A stretch of DNA of 8,194 nt from the NCBI GenBank assembly GCA_009996555.1, contig JAACZX010000090.1, positions 1 to 8,194 on the forward strand, given 5' to 3'. Positions within the stretch are counted from its first letter, which is position 1, and each line of letters starts with the position of its first letter. A model generated the notes under the pieces. That model saw only the letters and a program-made list of their open reading frames with translations. It did not search any database and had not been told where the DNA came from. This document shows, piece after piece, positions 7,203-8,194 of this stretch. This stretch comes from Chitinophagaceae bacterium (lineage in GTDB: Bacteria; Bacteroidota; Bacteroidia; Chitinophagales; Chitinophagaceae). Both the position numbers and the translations under genes were made by a program.

Positions 7203-8194
7203 ATGAGTTTACCAAATCTAAAAACATTTGAAGTATGGTTCGTTACAGGCAGCCAGGACCTGTACGGTGAAGAAACATTAAAACAAGTAGCTGCACACTC
7301 GCAGGAAATTGCATCGGCACTCAATGCAGCATCGGTAATACCGGTAAACGTGGTATTTAAGCCAACAGTTAAATCAAGCGAAGAGATCTATGCTGTTTGT
7401 TCAGAAGCAAATTATGCAAAGAACTGTATCGGCATTATTACATGGATGCATACCTTCTCTCCTGCAAAAATGTGGATCAGAGGCTTGGGCATTCTCAACA
7501 AACCATTGCTTCATCTGCATACACAATTCAACCGTGATATTCCATGGAGTGAAATTGATATGGATTTCATGAACCTGAACCAGAGTGCGCATGGTGACAG
7601 AGAGTTTGGTTTCATTACGAGCCGTATAAAGTTGAAACGTAAAGTAGTGGTTGGGCATTGGCAAGACCCTGTTGTGCACGAACGCATTAATGTGTGGGCA
7701 AGGGCTGCAGCAGGCTGGAACGATTCACAAGGTGCACGCATTGTTCGCTTTGGTGACAACATGCGTTATGTGGCCGTAACTGATGGAGACAAAGTGGAAG
7801 CCGAAATGAAATTTGGTTACAGTGTAAACACACATGGTATTGGCGACCTGGTAAAAGTGATCAATGAAGTGAGTGATGCAGATGTTGATAAACTTACTGA
7901 AGAGTATTATGATACCTATAATGTTGTTGCATCATTAAAGAAAGATGGTAAGCAATACCAATCGCTGCGTGATGCTGCAAAAATTGAACTGGGCATGTTG
8001 TACTTTCTTGAACAGGGAAATTACAAAGGCTACAGCGATACGTTTGAAGACTTGCATGGCATGAAACAATTGCCGGGCATTGCATCGCAACGTTTAATGG
8101 GCAAAGGTTATGGCTTTGCTGGTGAGGGCGATTGGAAAACCGCCGCACTTGTACGCACCATGAAAGTAATGGGCACCGGTTTAAAAGGTGGTAA
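7203..8194 (+). CDS. araA: L-arabinose isomerase, 3' end outside window
   Basis: AraA isomerises L-arabinose to L-ribulose in the cytoplasm, the first step of the intracellular pathway, and is metal dependent (usually Mn2+). The frame is open from ATG 7203 to the window edge: 330 complete codons of the roughly 500 usual for the family. Motifs seen are the N-terminal [98 protein letters not shown], and [15 protein letters not shown]. Glu308 in the last motif corresponds to a catalytic, metal-binding glutamate (Glu306 in Escherichia coli). The second glutamate and two metal-binding histidines lie past the window end and cannot be checked. The leader is AAAAAATAAAAT with no Shine-Dalgarno motif. 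Identity is firm. Confidence 0.97.
   Translation, partial: MSLPNLKTFEVWFVTGSQDLYGEETLKQVAAHSQEIASALNAASVIPVNVVFKPTVKSSEEIYAVCSEANYAKNCIGIITWMHTFSPAKMWIRGLGILNKPLLHLHTQFNRDIPWSEIDMDFMNLNQSAHGDREFGFITSRIKLKRKVVVGHWQDPVVHERINVWARAAAGWNDSQGARIVRFGDNMRYVAVTDGDKVEAEMKFGYSVNTHGIGDLVKVINEVSDADVDKLTEEYYDTYNVVASLKKDGKQYQSLRDAAKIELGMLYFLEQGNYKGYSDTFEDLHGMKQLPGIASQRLMGKGYGFAGEGDWKTAALVRTMKVMGTGLKGG

Noticed and set aside
1..8194. CRISPR array, tRNA, rRNA, transposase, or novel defence or biosynthetic system.
   Set aside because: All coding space is filled by recognisable arabinose-pathway genes, no gap exceeds 132 nt, and no regularly spaced repeats or tRNA-like folds were seen.

Overview
The window is part of an L-arabinose utilisation operon. 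The host is most likely a member of the Bacteroidota, perhaps the Chitinophagaceae. That placement is inferred from moderate GC content, A-rich leaders with no Shine-Dalgarno motif before the start codons, a Bacteroidota-style lipoprotein signal, two secreted-type GH51 arabinofuranosidases, and REP-like palindromes between genes. No rRNA or phylogenetic marker is present to confirm it. All six genes lie on the + strand with gaps of 15 to 132 nt, so they probably form one transcription unit that extends past both window edges.

Layout: (1) nt 1-1391 is the 3' part of a GH51 alpha-L-arabinofuranosidase whose start lies upstream. (2) nt 1410-3375 is a second GH51 enzyme with a signal peptide and an inserted carbohydrate-binding-type domain. 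Its reading frame is broken at about nt 1602 by what looks like a 5-nt deletion. (3) nt 3416-4549 is a lipoprotein aldose 1-epimerase (mutarotase). (4) nt 4565-6262 is ribulokinase AraB. (5) nt 6271-6358 is a long imperfect inverted repeat. (6) nt 6372-7070 is L-ribulose-5-phosphate 4-epimerase AraD. (7) nt 7071-7148 holds two further short palindromes. (8) From nt 7203 to the window end is L-arabinose isomerase AraA, cut off after 330 codons.

How it works together: the GH51 enzymes release L-arabinose from arabinan, arabinoxylan or their oligosaccharides. The exported mutarotase interconverts the anomers of the freed sugar. After uptake (no transporter is in the window), AraA makes L-ribulose, AraB phosphorylates it to L-ribulose 5-phosphate, and AraD epimerises that to D-xylulose 5-phosphate for the pentose phosphate pathway. 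No regulator, transporter or SusC/SusD pair is visible.

No undescribed system was found. The points worth checking are the frameshift in the second GH51 gene and the palindromic elements lodged between araB, araD and araA.
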